DNA of 64,000 nt. Source: Pseudomonas viridiflava (GTDB lineage: Bacteria; Pseudomonadota; Gammaproteobacteria; Pseudomonadales; Pseudomonadaceae). The DNA lies in NCBI RefSeq assembly GCF_900580865.1, contig NZ_UTBZ01000060.1, forward strand, positions 310,001 through 374,000, written 5' to 3'. The translations under genes were made by a program, and so were the position numbers. Position 1 is the stretch's first letter; the number at the start of each line of letters is the position of its first letter. Shown in pieces: positions 44,377 through 52,573 of the stretch. The notes under the pieces were generated by a model, which was not told the origin of the DNA, did not search any database, and was given only the letters and a program-made list of their open reading frames with translations.

Positions 44377-46632
44377 TCACTTGAGCAATTGCATCTGCTG
44401 GCGATAGTCGTCCGTTACCTGCCGCGCCTGACTCGCACTGGTCACGACCCGTGGGGTGATCAGGACAATCAGTTCGGTTCTATCGCGCGACTTTGACGTA
44501 TTGCCGAACAGCCATTTCAGACCAGGAATTTTCGACAGACCCGGCACGCTGGAGGTGGACTCCGCATTGTCCTGCTTGATCAACCCGCCGAGCAGCACCG
44601 TCTGCCCGCTCTGCACAGCGATTTGCGTGGAGACCGAACGGGTCGAGATGCGCGGATTGGGTTGAGCGGTGGTGACTCCGCTGGTATCGGCATCGCTTAC
44701 CTGTTGCTGGATGTCCATGTACACCAGGCCACCCGGATTGATTCGCGGAACCACATCAAGGATCACCCCCGTCTGCACATACTCCACGCTGCTCAAGGTC
44801 GTATCGGAATTGCTCGTATTGACGGTCGTCTGGCTGATGGGAATATTGTCACCGACCTGAATCTGCGCTTGCTGGTTGTTCATCACCACCAGCGACGGCG
44901 CCGACAACACCTGCGTCCGACCGTTGGTTTCGAGTGCATGCAGTGCCACTTGCAGGTTATTGCTGACGAAGGAATAGAACAGCGAATCCGCTGCCCCGAG
45001 CCCTGCCCCGCCCGCGCCAAGCGCGCCTTGGTTGCCGCTGGTGTTGGCGACGGTTGTGCTCGATGAATTGCCGGCCAGGTTGCCCAGGTACCACTGCACA
45101 CCGAGATCCAGTTCGCCAGTCAGTTTGACTTCAAGGATTCGCGTCTCGATCTGCACTTGCATGGGCAGGTTGTCCAGCCGCTTGATAGCCGACTCGATCT
45201 CTTTCCACTGCGCCGGGCGCGTGCGCACGAGCAACTGATTGGTGCTTTTCTGCGCGGTGATGCGCACGCTTTGTTGCAGGCTCTGCTCCGCGGCTTGCCC
45301 GCCGGACTCTGCAGTGTCGGCGCTTTCGCTTTCGCCCAGTTCGCCGCCAGACGTATCATCCTCGGCCTCCTCCTCCTCTTCACCGCTCGATTGCGTGCGA
45401 TTGTTTTCTGCGCCCAGACCGGCAGACGCTTGTGACGTCGTGCCGGAAAGCCCATTACCGCTGCCATTGAGCGACGACAGCGAGGTGGTGCGCAAACCCG
45501 GCGCGACCTTGGCGGCAGCGTCTTCCTTGATCGCGCCGTTGCCGTAGATCTGGCGCAAGTATTTGGCCAGATCCGCGGCTTTCATATTGCGCACGTCGTA
45601 GACGTACATTTGCGGTTCGTTGCCGCCACCCTCATCGATGGTCGCGATCCAGTCACCGACTTCCTGCAGATATGCCGGTTGCGACGAGATGGCGACGATG
45701 GAGTTGGTGCGCTCGTTGGGCATGAACTTGACCATGCTCGCCAACGGAATGCCGCTGTCAGGCCCGAACAGCTTTTGCAGTTGTGGCATCAATTCGGCCA
45801 CCGACGCCCGTTGCAGACCGTAGACGCCGATGGACATGCCCTTGAGCCAGTCGACGTCAAAGGTATCGATGGTGTCTTGATAGTTGGCCAACTCATCCGG
45901 GGTGCCGGCCAGACTCAGCACGTTGCGCGCCGGATCCACCAGCAGGAATGCGTTCTCCCGGGCAAACGGTTTGAGCAGCTTCTGCATTTCCGTGGCGGAG
46001 ATATAACGCAGTGGGAACAGTCGCGCGGTGAGGCCGGTGGAAGGCCGGGCGACCGGCATTTCCGGTACCAGCTTGCCCGCGACCGCCTGATTCGACGGCA
46101 GGATGACGTAGCGGTCGCCCTGGCGGATCATCGCGTTCTCTGTCCAGGACAGCAGGGTTTCCAGAATCGACAAGGCTTGCTGCTTGTTCACCGGTTTGGA
46201 CGTGGAAAAGCTCACATTGCCTTTGACGCCTTGGGCGATGCTGTAATTTTCGTGCAGCAAGTCGCCCATGACGCTGTTGATCACCGCTTCGATTGGCTGG
46301 TCGGTGAAGTTGAAGACGATGTCCCCGCCTGGCTCGGCGCCGGCCTTTGCGCCGGCAGCAGGTGCCGTCGGACGCACGAAGTTCTGGCTGCCGCGAATGA
46401 TCTGCCGACGCGCCGGTGTGGCGTTATCGGACGCTGACGCGCTTGGCGAATCGGCGGGGGCATCCACCACTGGCGCGCGTTGCGAGCCGGTACCGTTGAG
46501 TGCTTCCTGCATCAGGGCCGGGTCATTTTGCGTTGACGACGGCGTGGACGCGCAGCCAGCCAAGGCCACGGCGGTGGCCAGACAAATCAACGGGCTGCGC
46601 AAACGAAGGATTTCAGGGAAGCAATTGTTCAT
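44377..46632 (-). CDS. gspD: Type II secretion secretin (lipoprotein form)
   Basis: 751 residues. The signal ends in a lipobox, ALAGC, with Cys27, so the secretin is itself lipidated as in HxcQ and XpsD and may not need a pilotin. N0-N3 domains (about 105-490) are followed by the secretin core with VPGLSKIPGLKWLFG and TELIVLITPRVV. Around residues 404-447 the N3 domain carries a Glu/Asp/Ser/Gly-rich insertion including a run of five Glu. The start overlaps the gspN stop (ATGA). It forms the outer-membrane channel of the T2SS. Confidence 0.93.
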   Translation of the reverse strand: MNNCFPEILRLRSPLICLATAVALAGCASTPSSTQNDPALMQEALNGTGSQRAPVVDAPADSPSASASDNATPARRQIIRGSQNFVRPTAPAAGAKAGAEPGGDIVFNFTDQPIEAVINSVMGDLLHENYSIAQGVKGNVSFSTSKPVNKQQALSILETLLSWTENAMIRQGDRYVILPSNQAVAGKLVPEMPVARPSTGLTARLFPLRYISATEMQKLLKPFARENAFLLVDPARNVLSLAGTPDELANYQDTIDTFDVDWLKGMSIGVYGLQRASVAELMPQLQKLFGPDSGIPLASMVKFMPNERTNSIVAISSQPAYLQEVGDWIATIDEGGGNEPQMYVYDVRNMKAADLAKYLRQIYGNGAIKEDAAAKVAPGLRTTSLSSLNGSGNGLSGTTSQASAGLGAENNRTQSSGEEEEEAEDDTSGGELGESESADTAESGGQAAEQSLQQSVRITAQKSTNQLLVRTRPAQWKEIESAIKRLDNLPMQVQIETRILEVKLTGELDLGVQWYLGNLAGNSSSTTVANTSGNQGALGAGGAGLGAADSLFYSFVSNNLQVALHALETNGRTQVLSAPSLVVMNNQQAQIQVGDNIPISQTTVNTSNSDTTLSSVEYVQTGVILDVVPRINPGGLVYMDIQQQVSDADTSGVTTAQPNPRISTRSVSTQIAVQSGQTVLLGGLIKQDNAESTSSVPGLSKIPGLKWLFGNTSKSRDRTELIVLITPRVVTSASQARQVTDDYRQQMQLLK

Positions 46633-47144
46633 GGTCTCGGTACATTGGGAAGAGTGATAAGAGGCGCCGTTGATGGCGGCGGAAGACGTAGCACGGGCAG
46701 GCTCAGCTGGCGGCTCTGGCCTTGGTACATGAAAGTGGCTTGCAGTGGGCTGAGCGCAGTCAGGGTCCAGCCGTTATCCAGCGCGTTGCCGACTGCGAGT
46801 TTCAGGCTGCGTTTATCGGTCAGGCGCAACAGCGCCCATTGCGCCTGGCCATCGATGACCACGCCCGTGAGCACGACGCCTTGCATCGCGGCCGTCTCGC
46901 CTTTCCCGCTGACGAGGTCGGGTTTGCGCTCGGGACTGAAAATCGATTGTTGCCAGCTCAGGCTCAAGTCTTGCGCGGTCAATGTCGGCAGCGGCTTTGG
47001 CGCGGCACTGGCCGGCAGATCACGTGGTTGACCGGCAGGCAGCCACTGTTCAGCTCGTCCCGCGCCAAGTAACAGCACCACAAAAACTGCGCCCAGCGCC
47101 GCGGCGATGGTGAGCAGGAGCAGATTCATACGGCTGAACCTCAT
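46629..47144 (-). CDS. gspN: Type II secretion GspN/GspC-like protein (XpsN type)
   Basis: 171 residues. One N-terminal membrane helix (about 8-28), a Pro-rich linker, then an HR-like domain (LSWQQSIFSPERKPD and VVLTGVVIDGQAQWALLRL). It occupies the place and fold of GspC, which connects inner-membrane components to the secretin, but is shorter and has no PDZ or coiled-coil end. In Xanthomonas the equivalent gene between M and D is xpsN. Both ends overlap neighbours by four bases. Confidence 0.75.
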   Translation of the reverse strand: MRFSRMNLLLLTIAAALGAVFVVLLLGAGRAEQWLPAGQPRDLPASAAPKPLPTLTAQDLSLSWQQSIFSPERKPDLVSGKGETAAMQGVVLTGVVIDGQAQWALLRLTDKRSLKLAVGNALDNGWTLTALSPLQATFMYQGQSRQLSLPVLRLPPPSTAPLITLPNVPRP

Positions 47145-47776
47145 GCTCCGGGCTCCTTACCGTTGGCCGCTTGCAGATAACCGCGCAACAGCAGATTCAC
47201 CTGCAAGCGCCCTGCACCTCCGCTGGCTGGCGCGGAGGTTTGACGACGGATGCTCACATGGTCGACAAACAGAAACGGCTGACCATATTCGAGATCGTGC
47301 AGCAGCCCGGTCAGCGGCTCCATGGCACATTCGAGAGTGAGGCTGACTTTGACCTGTCGATACGGCTCGGCGCTGTTTTGCTCCGGTGTGATCGGCATGC
47401 GCTGCGTGACCTGACACCCGGGTCCCTGCGCGGCATGTGCCTTGACCAGATCGAGGCTGCGTTGCATCAGGTCGGCCGCCACGGCGCTGGGGTCGGTGCC
47501 GGGCAGCAAGCTGCTGCGGCTGGCCGGGTCGCGCCGGGCCTGTTGCAACTGCTGTTGCAGAGCTTCGCGTTGCTGTAGCGCGCCGGCGTAGCGCTGCTGT
47601 AGCGCGCCGGCGTAGCGCTGCTGTTGTTCGCGCAAGCCGTCGGCCTGGTTTTCGATTTCCATCAGCGGATCGAGAAACCAGCTCTGTACCAGCAGCCACC
47701 ACGTCGCCCACACCACCAGTGCCAGCACGATCAGCGCTGCGCCGCGCCGTTCGCGGGCGGTCAATTCACGTCGCAT
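47141..47776 (-). CDS. gspM: Type II secretion protein M
   Basis: 211 residues. Short cytoplasmic N-terminus, one membrane helix (about 12-32) and a periplasmic part that begins with a Gln-rich coiled coil. In the coil RYAGALQQ is repeated exactly because of a 24-bp tandem duplication (47572-47619). The C-terminal half is the ferredoxin-like GspM_II/PilO-like domain. It partners GspL in the inner-membrane platform. ATG 47776 overlaps the end of gspL by 11 bases. Confidence 0.83.
   Translation of the reverse strand: MRRELTARERRGAALIVLALVVWATWWLLVQSWFLDPLMEIENQADGLREQQQRYAGALQQRYAGALQQREALQQQLQQARRDPASRSSLLPGTDPSAVAADLMQRSLDLVKAHAAQGPGCQVTQRMPITPEQNSAEPYRQVKVSLTLECAMEPLTGLLHDLEYGQPFLFVDHVSIRRQTSAPASGGAGRLQVNLLLRGYLQAANGKEPGA
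47572..47619. repeat. Perfect 24-bp tandem duplication inside gspM
   Basis: Two identical 24-base units (47572-47595 and 47596-47619) encode eight residues each, RYAGALQQ in the GspM coiled coil. The start of a third copy is visible at 47620-47624. The length keeps the frame and adds about two helical turns, so copy number could vary by slippage. Confidence 0.95.
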
Positions 47777-48809
47777 CGGCTGGCTCCCTGCGCAACTGCG
47801 CGTGCAATGAAAAACGTTCCCTACCCGTCTGTTCGTCGGGCTGAATGATCCCCTGGAACTGCGCATCGCTGAGGGTTCGGCAGTCTTTGGCGCGGGCAAT
47901 CAAGGCACTGGCCCGGGCGCTCTGACCACTGATCGAGACGCCGCCGTCTTCGCTGATGTCCAGTTGCTCGACCCAGGTATCGGCACCGAGGCAACCGGTG
48001 AGGTCCAGCAACACACTGGACACACTGGGCCGGGCGGTCTTGCGTTGCGCCAAGTAGCGAGCGGCACCTTGGGTGTTGGCCAGTTCATGACGCAGGTTTT
48101 GCAGCGCCTGCACTTGTTCGCGTTGTTGATCGACGGCGTTCTGCATCGTTTCCATTCGCGCCGAGCGCGCGTCCAGCCACAGCACCATGCACGCCAGTAA
48201 CAGACCAACACAGCTCATTGCCAGATAACGCGGCAGGTGGTTACGACGGGCGCCCTGGTGTTCGTATTCGTCGGGCAGCAGATCGACCCCCAAGGGTTCG
48301 TCGTTGCTGCCCCGGCAATCGATGGCGTGCACGTGCAAGCCGCGAGCGTGGCAGTGATCAAGCACGGTTTGCAAACGCTCACGCACAATCGCCACCAGCA
48401 GCACCCGCGCGATGCTTTTTCCACGGCCTTGCACGCGGGTGACAAAGTGCATGTCCTCGCGGGGAAACGGCGTGTACTTGTCCAGTTCAAACCCGACCAC
48501 ACTGCGCAAATCGCGCGTGGCCGCGACAGGCAGATCCAGCGGCTGGGCCAGAACCATCGCATAAGGCAACAGCAACACTACCCGGTCACCGCCAGCATCA
48601 GGCAGTGCCTCCGGCAGAGGCCAAGTCAACAGACGCTCGCGGTTGTGCGGCAGCAAACCGCGCTGCATTCGCGCCGGCAGTGCGTTGCGCAGCTCATGCA
48701 ACCACGCCTGCCACAAACGCTGGGCAAGGCTGCCCCGCCAGTGGCTTTGCCAATGGCCGTTGACCTGGGCAAATCGCCGAGCCAGAGACTGTGAGATCAA
48801 TTGCTTCAT
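47766..48809 (-). CDS. gspL: Type II secretion protein L
   Basis: 347 residues. A cytoplasmic actin-like part (1-about 185, with VVGFELDKYTPFPREDMHFV) is followed by one membrane helix (about 192-212) and a periplasmic PilN-like domain. It links the GspE ATPase to the inner-membrane platform. It is somewhat shorter than classical GspL, as in XpsL. The ATG overlaps the gspK stop by four bases. Confidence 0.83.
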   Translation of the reverse strand: MKQLISQSLARRFAQVNGHWQSHWRGSLAQRLWQAWLHELRNALPARMQRGLLPHNRERLLTWPLPEALPDAGGDRVVLLLPYAMVLAQPLDLPVAATRDLRSVVGFELDKYTPFPREDMHFVTRVQGRGKSIARVLLVAIVRERLQTVLDHCHARGLHVHAIDCRGSNDEPLGVDLLPDEYEHQGARRNHLPRYLAMSCVGLLLACMVLWLDARSARMETMQNAVDQQREQVQALQNLRHELANTQGAARYLAQRKTARPSVSSVLLDLTGCLGADTWVEQLDISEDGGVSISGQSARASALIARAKDCRTLSDAQFQGIIQPDEQTGRERFSLHAQLRREPADAT

Positions 48810-49528
48810 TCTTGCCAGCGCAAGACCCGGTAAGGTCGTGCCCCCTCCTTCGATGGATTCAATAACAACGTGACGCGAAGCGTCGTGGTGTAACCACCGG
48901 GCAAGGTCGCCCGGCTTTTAACCGTGAAGATCGACCCGGCGGGTGTGACGCTCGAACGTGCTCGCGGCAGGTTCAATGCCTGTTGCAGCCACGGCGCTGC
49001 GAAGCGCGGATCCGGCGCCGGCAACCCGCTCCACAACGTCACGTAGGGTGCGGCTCGCTGGTAAATCGCCTGGGTCATGCCAGGCAGCTCGCGCAGTTCC
49101 TCGACCATTCGCAGTGGCGCCTGATCATCAGCGCGACGGCGCTCGACGCTTTGCGCCAATTGCCGCGCATCCCCGGGGGCCGCGCCGCATGCCTGTAACA
49201 TCCGCGTGATCAACTCCGCAGGCGCAGCGTTGAGATCCACCTGGCCCTGCTCGCTGCGCAGGCTGACGGCCAGTTCGGCATCATCGAAACGCAAGGCGTG
49301 CACTTGGTTGTCCGCCAGCCAGCGGCGTTGCGGGTCGTGATCGAGTTGGGCCAGAACCGCCATGGCGATGCCCGCCTCGGCAGCCAGTTGCCCCTGTAAA
49401 TGCTGGCGCTGCCAAAGGGCCTGACGGTTCTGCAAATGCACCCAACCCACCAGCCCGGCGAGCAACGTGCCGAGCAGTGCCAACACCCACAGCACCAGAA
49501 GCAGCGCGACGCCGCGCTGACGCTTCAT
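48806..49528 (-). CDS. gspK: Type II secretion minor pseudopilin K
   Basis: 240 residues. Prepilin leader MKRQRG followed by VALLLVLWVLALLGTLLAGL, as in GspK, then a helical domain with VDLNAAPAELITRML and RRADDQAPLRMVEEL. It caps the pseudopilus tip. The position after GspK's cleavage site is Val with no Glu at +5, normal for this subunit. ATG 49528 overlaps the gspJ stop; the frame runs open to 49585. Confidence 0.88.
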   Translation of the reverse strand: MKRQRGVALLLVLWVLALLGTLLAGLVGWVHLQNRQALWQRQHLQGQLAAEAGIAMAVLAQLDHDPQRRWLADNQVHALRFDDAELAVSLRSEQGQVDLNAAPAELITRMLQACGAAPGDARQLAQSVERRRADDQAPLRMVEELRELPGMTQAIYQRAAPYVTLWSGLPAPDPRFAAPWLQQALNLPRARSSVTPAGSIFTVKSRATLPGGYTTTLRVTLLLNPSKEGARPYRVLRWQE

Positions 49529-50133
49529 GGCGCGGTGTTCTCGCCGGACAAATCCAGACGCAGACGCACGACCTGCCTCGGCCATTCAACGGCGCCGGCC
49601 AATTGCGCGTCGATGCGCACCGCGCGCGGCAGCCGTCCGGGCCATGGCCAGCGATCCAGCCACTCAGTGGTTTTCCCCTCGGGCGACACACCCCGATAGC
49701 TCACCTGTAGCGCTTCAACCTGCTGCAACAGCACTTGCGGTTCTCTCGCTGGCTGTAAGGTTTCGCCCTGCAAACGCTGAAGGCTGACCTGCAAACGCCC
49801 CTCTACGAGACTCACTTGGTGCCGATAGACTCCACCGCCCACCGTTGCCGGAAGCGGCGCGTAAAACCTCAGGCTGTCAGCGTCGCCCTGAAACATCGGC
49901 GATTGGCTTTCACCTGGTTTTCCCGCTGCCAATGGCAAGGCCTGGCCGATGGCACTGCGCAAGAAATTCTGCGTCGAGCGCACTTCATCGAGGCGGTTGC
50001 TGTAGCGTTCGGCCTTGGTCATGGCCCGGTTGGCACCCGATATCGCTTCGCCGATCAACGTCAGCAAGACGCCGAGCAAACTGATCACCACCAGCACTTC
50101 CAGCAGGGTGAAACCGCGCTGATTACGCTTCAT
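49525..50133 (-). CDS. gspJ: Type II secretion minor pseudopilin J
   Basis: 202 residues. Leader MKRNQRG then FTLLEVLVVISLLGVLL with Glu at mature position 5, followed by a GspJ-type domain (RSAIGQALPL, LRFYAPLPATVGGG). It joins GspI and GspK in the tip complex. Its start overlaps the gspI stop by four bases. Confidence 0.88.
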   Translation of the reverse strand: MKRNQRGFTLLEVLVVISLLGVLLTLIGEAISGANRAMTKAERYSNRLDEVRSTQNFLRSAIGQALPLAAGKPGESQSPMFQGDADSLRFYAPLPATVGGGVYRHQVSLVEGRLQVSLQRLQGETLQPAREPQVLLQQVEALQVSYRGVSPEGKTTEWLDRWPWPGRLPRAVRIDAQLAGAVEWPRQVVRLRLDLSGENTAP

Positions 50134-50498
50134 TGGCCAGCACCGCTGCCTGCGCTGCGCACTTGCACGCTGCTGTAGCGGGCATGCCGGCCGCCATCGT
50201 CCACTTGCAGATCCAGCCGAAAAGCGTTGGCCGATCCATTAGCGCCGGGAATAACGCTGACATCCATCTGCCAGCGCACCCCGCTCCACTCGCCATTGCT
50301 GCGCCCGGTTACCAAGGCACGATCAGTGGCGTCGTCAATCAGCGAGCGCGCCACCAGACTCAAACGATCGCTGCGTTGCACTTGCTGCAAGGCGCGCGCG
50401 CCGTTGCCGAACGCCACGACCAGGACGCTGCTGCACACCGCCAGCACAGCAAGGGCGGCGAGCATTTCCAATAATGTGAAACCGCGCTGACGGTTCAA
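50130..50498 (-). CDS. gspI: Type II secretion minor pseudopilin I
   Basis: 122 residues from TTG 50498. Leader (L/M)NRQRG then FTLLEMLAALAVLAVCSSVL, followed by a small domain. A longer reading from 50552 would overlap gspH by 58 bases and give an unusually long leader, so I prefer the TTG, which overlaps the gspH stop as TTGA. There is no strong ribosome site for either choice; coupling to gspH would explain translation. Confidence 0.8.
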   Translation of the reverse strand: MNRQRGFTLLEMLAALAVLAVCSSVLVVAFGNGARALQQVQRSDRLSLVARSLIDDATDRALVTGRSNGEWSGVRWQMDVSVIPGANGSANAFRLDLQVDDGGRHARYSSVQVRSAGSGAGQ

Positions 50499-50932
50499 TT
50501 GAGCGTGTGCAACTGAACGCTGCCCGTCAGCCAGTTGATATCGATCCGCCAACGCTTGTCGTTGCGCGACAACAACAGGTGTCCGCCGCTGGAGCCGCCA
50601 TCCGGATAAAACTCGAACGCCGCGCCGAGCCCTTCGGCGGTGACCAGTTGCACCTGCATGTCCTGCGGCAAGCTGTGCGGCTTATGGTCGGGGCCGTTGA
50701 AGCGCGCCTTGCGCAGATCGAAACGTGTCTGCGCCGGTTGGCCGCTGACGATGGCTTGCACCCGCGCAGCGCGCAGTGACTGCACCAATTGCGTCAGCGC
50801 CTGACGTTCCTTCGCCGATTGCAGGCCCTTGCCCACGCCGAAGCTGATCAAGCCGATGCTGACGCCGATCAAGACGATCACCACCAGCAGTTCGATCAAG
50901 GTGAAGCCGCGCGAGCGCTGCAAGGCGTGCAC
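50495..50932 (-). CDS. gspH: Type II secretion minor pseudopilin H
   Basis: 145 residues. Leader ending QRSRG then FTLIELLVVIVLIGVSIGLI, followed by the GspH domain (LRAARVQAIVSGQPAQTRFD, FYPDGGSSGGHLLL). It bridges the tip complex and the GspG shaft. The start is GTG 50932, two bases after the gspG stop. Confidence 0.86.
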   Translation of the reverse strand: MHALQRSRGFTLIELLVVIVLIGVSIGLISFGVGKGLQSAKERQALTQLVQSLRAARVQAIVSGQPAQTRFDLRKARFNGPDHKPHSLPQDMQVQLVTAEGLGAAFEFYPDGGSSGGHLLLSRNDKRWRIDINWLTGSVQLHTLN

Positions 50933-50934
50933 GG

Positions 50935-51360
50935 TTATTGCCAGTTGCCGAGGTCGGCCTTGTAGCCATCCCCACCGGGCTGACCGTCCTGGCCATAAAA
51001 AATCAGATCGAAACTGCCGTGCTCACCGGGGTAGCGATAGCCGAACGCATGGCCGAACGGATCCTTGAGGTCCGAAGGCTTGGCATACGGCCCGGCCCAG
51101 CCAACCGCGTTGGCCGGTTTGCTCAGCAACTGCTGCAAGTTGGCCGGCGGGCTGCCGACATCCAGGCCGTAGCTTTCGACCTTCATGCTCAGGCTGGACA
51201 ATTGCGCCTTGCCGGCGCCGTACTTGCCTTTGTCGACGTTACCGCCAACCTGGCGCACGACGATGGTGGCGACGATGCCGAGCAAGACGATCACGGCGAG
51301 CATTTCCAACAGGGTGAAACCGCCTTGCCGACGGCGGCCGGCAGCGATTGAACGGGACAT
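50935..51360 (-). CDS. gspG: Type II secretion major pseudopilin G
   Basis: 141 residues. Leader ends RRRQGG, then FTLLEMLAVIVLLGIVATIV. The C-terminal part has the GspG signature LKDPFGHAFGYRYPGEHG and YGQDGQPGGDG, the calcium-binding loop region. It is the main subunit of the pseudopilus. GAGGAAA precedes ATG 51360. No prepilin peptidase gene is present, so a peptidase encoded elsewhere (PilD) must process it. Confidence 0.92.
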   Translation of the reverse strand: MSRSIAAGRRRQGGFTLLEMLAVIVLLGIVATIVVRQVGGNVDKGKYGAGKAQLSSLSMKVESYGLDVGSPPANLQQLLSKPANAVGWAGPYAKPSDLKDPFGHAFGYRYPGEHGSFDLIFYGQDGQPGGDGYKADLGNWQ

Positions 51361-51369
51361 GTGTTTTCC

Positions 51370-52572
51370 TCAAATGTTACTGGTTAGGCTCATCAGCGGC
51401 AGCATGATGGCGAGCATGATCACCGCGACCAGCACAGCCATGACCACGGTCAGACTGGGCACCAGGGCCGCGAGCAAGCGGTCGATGCCACGTTTGGCCT
51501 CGACATCGAAAACCTCGGCGACCTTGAGCAGCATGGCGTCGAGATTCCCGGCTTGTTCGCCGACCTCGATCATCTGCAGGGCGAGTTCCGGCAGCAGCGG
51601 TTGTTCGCCGAAAGCCTGGGCCAGCGTGCCGCCGCCCTTGACCCGCTGGGTGGCCTGCTCGACCTGGGCACGCAAGGCGTGATTGCCGCAGACCTCGCGG
51701 ACGATGATCATTGCTTGCAACAGCGCCACGCCGTTGCTGAGTAACGTTCCCAGCGTGCGCGCCAGCCGAGCGGCCTCGATGCGCTGCAACAACGGGCCGA
51801 TGACCTTGATGAACAACAGGCGATGGTCATGACGTTGGCGGCGTTGCGGATTACGGCGTGCGACAGCGATGCCCCACGCTGCCATCACCAGAGTTGCCAG
51901 CGCCAGCAGGCCATAGGCGCTGAGAAATTCGCCGAGAACGAGGATGGTCTGGGTGATCAGCGGAATGGGCACACCGAGATCACGAAAGATCGGCACGAAT
52001 TGCGGCACCACATACGCCAGCAATAGCGCCAGCGAACCGAGTACGCCGACGATGAGGAAGGCTGGATAAATCAGCGCATTGATGACTTCGCCACGCAGGG
52101 TCTGACTGCGTTCCAGATAATCGGCAAGCTGATGCAGCGTGTGCTCCAGCGAACCGCCCGCTTCACCGGCGCGCACCATGCTGATGTACAAACCGGAGAA
52201 CTGGCCGTGCTCTTCTTCCAGTGCCTGGCTCAACGGTTTGCCGGCCTTGACCTGTTCGCGCACCCGCTCCAGCAACGCTCGGCGCCGCAGATCGGTGGCC
52301 TGCTTGAGCAGAATGCCCAACGAGCGCTCCAGCGGTTGGCCCGCGCCCAACAATGTCGCCAGTTGCTGGGTGAAGCTGACCAGCGCGGCGCCATTCATCG
52401 CGCCACGTCGTAAAGAACCCGTCAGTTGACCACCGGCGCAAGCTTGGAGGCTGAGTAACAACAAGCCGCGTTTTTGCAGCGCAGTGATGGCGCCCGCTTC
52501 ATCGGCGGCTTCCAGACTGCCCTGGCGAGAAACGCCATCGGCGTCCAGTGCGCGGTACTTGAAATGGCTCAT
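51370..52572 (-). CDS. gspF: Type II secretion inner-membrane platform protein F
   Basis: 400 residues. Starts FKYRALDADGVSRQG; two T2SSF repeats (about 65-190 and 270-390) with three membrane helices (about 165-190, 215-235, 370-395). AGEAGGSLEHTLHQLADYLE and VGEQAGNLDAMLLKVAEVF are the two signature segments. It works with the GspE ATPase to build the pseudopilus. It starts two bases after the gspE stop. Confidence 0.93.
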   Translation of the reverse strand: MSHFKYRALDADGVSRQGSLEAADEAGAITALQKRGLLLLSLQACAGGQLTGSLRRGAMNGAALVSFTQQLATLLGAGQPLERSLGILLKQATDLRRRALLERVREQVKAGKPLSQALEEEHGQFSGLYISMVRAGEAGGSLEHTLHQLADYLERSQTLRGEVINALIYPAFLIVGVLGSLALLLAYVVPQFVPIFRDLGVPIPLITQTILVLGEFLSAYGLLALATLVMAAWGIAVARRNPQRRQRHDHRLLFIKVIGPLLQRIEAARLARTLGTLLSNGVALLQAMIIVREVCGNHALRAQVEQATQRVKGGGTLAQAFGEQPLLPELALQMIEVGEQAGNLDAMLLKVAEVFDVEAKRGIDRLLAALVPSLTVVMAVLVAVIMLAIMLPLMSLTSNI

Positions 52573-52573
52573 G

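Noticed and set aside
47766..47776. Possible frameshift where gspL and gspM overlap by 11 bases
   Set aside because: Both proteins have normal ends and gspM has a sensible ATG at 47776, so it is an ordinary operon overlap.
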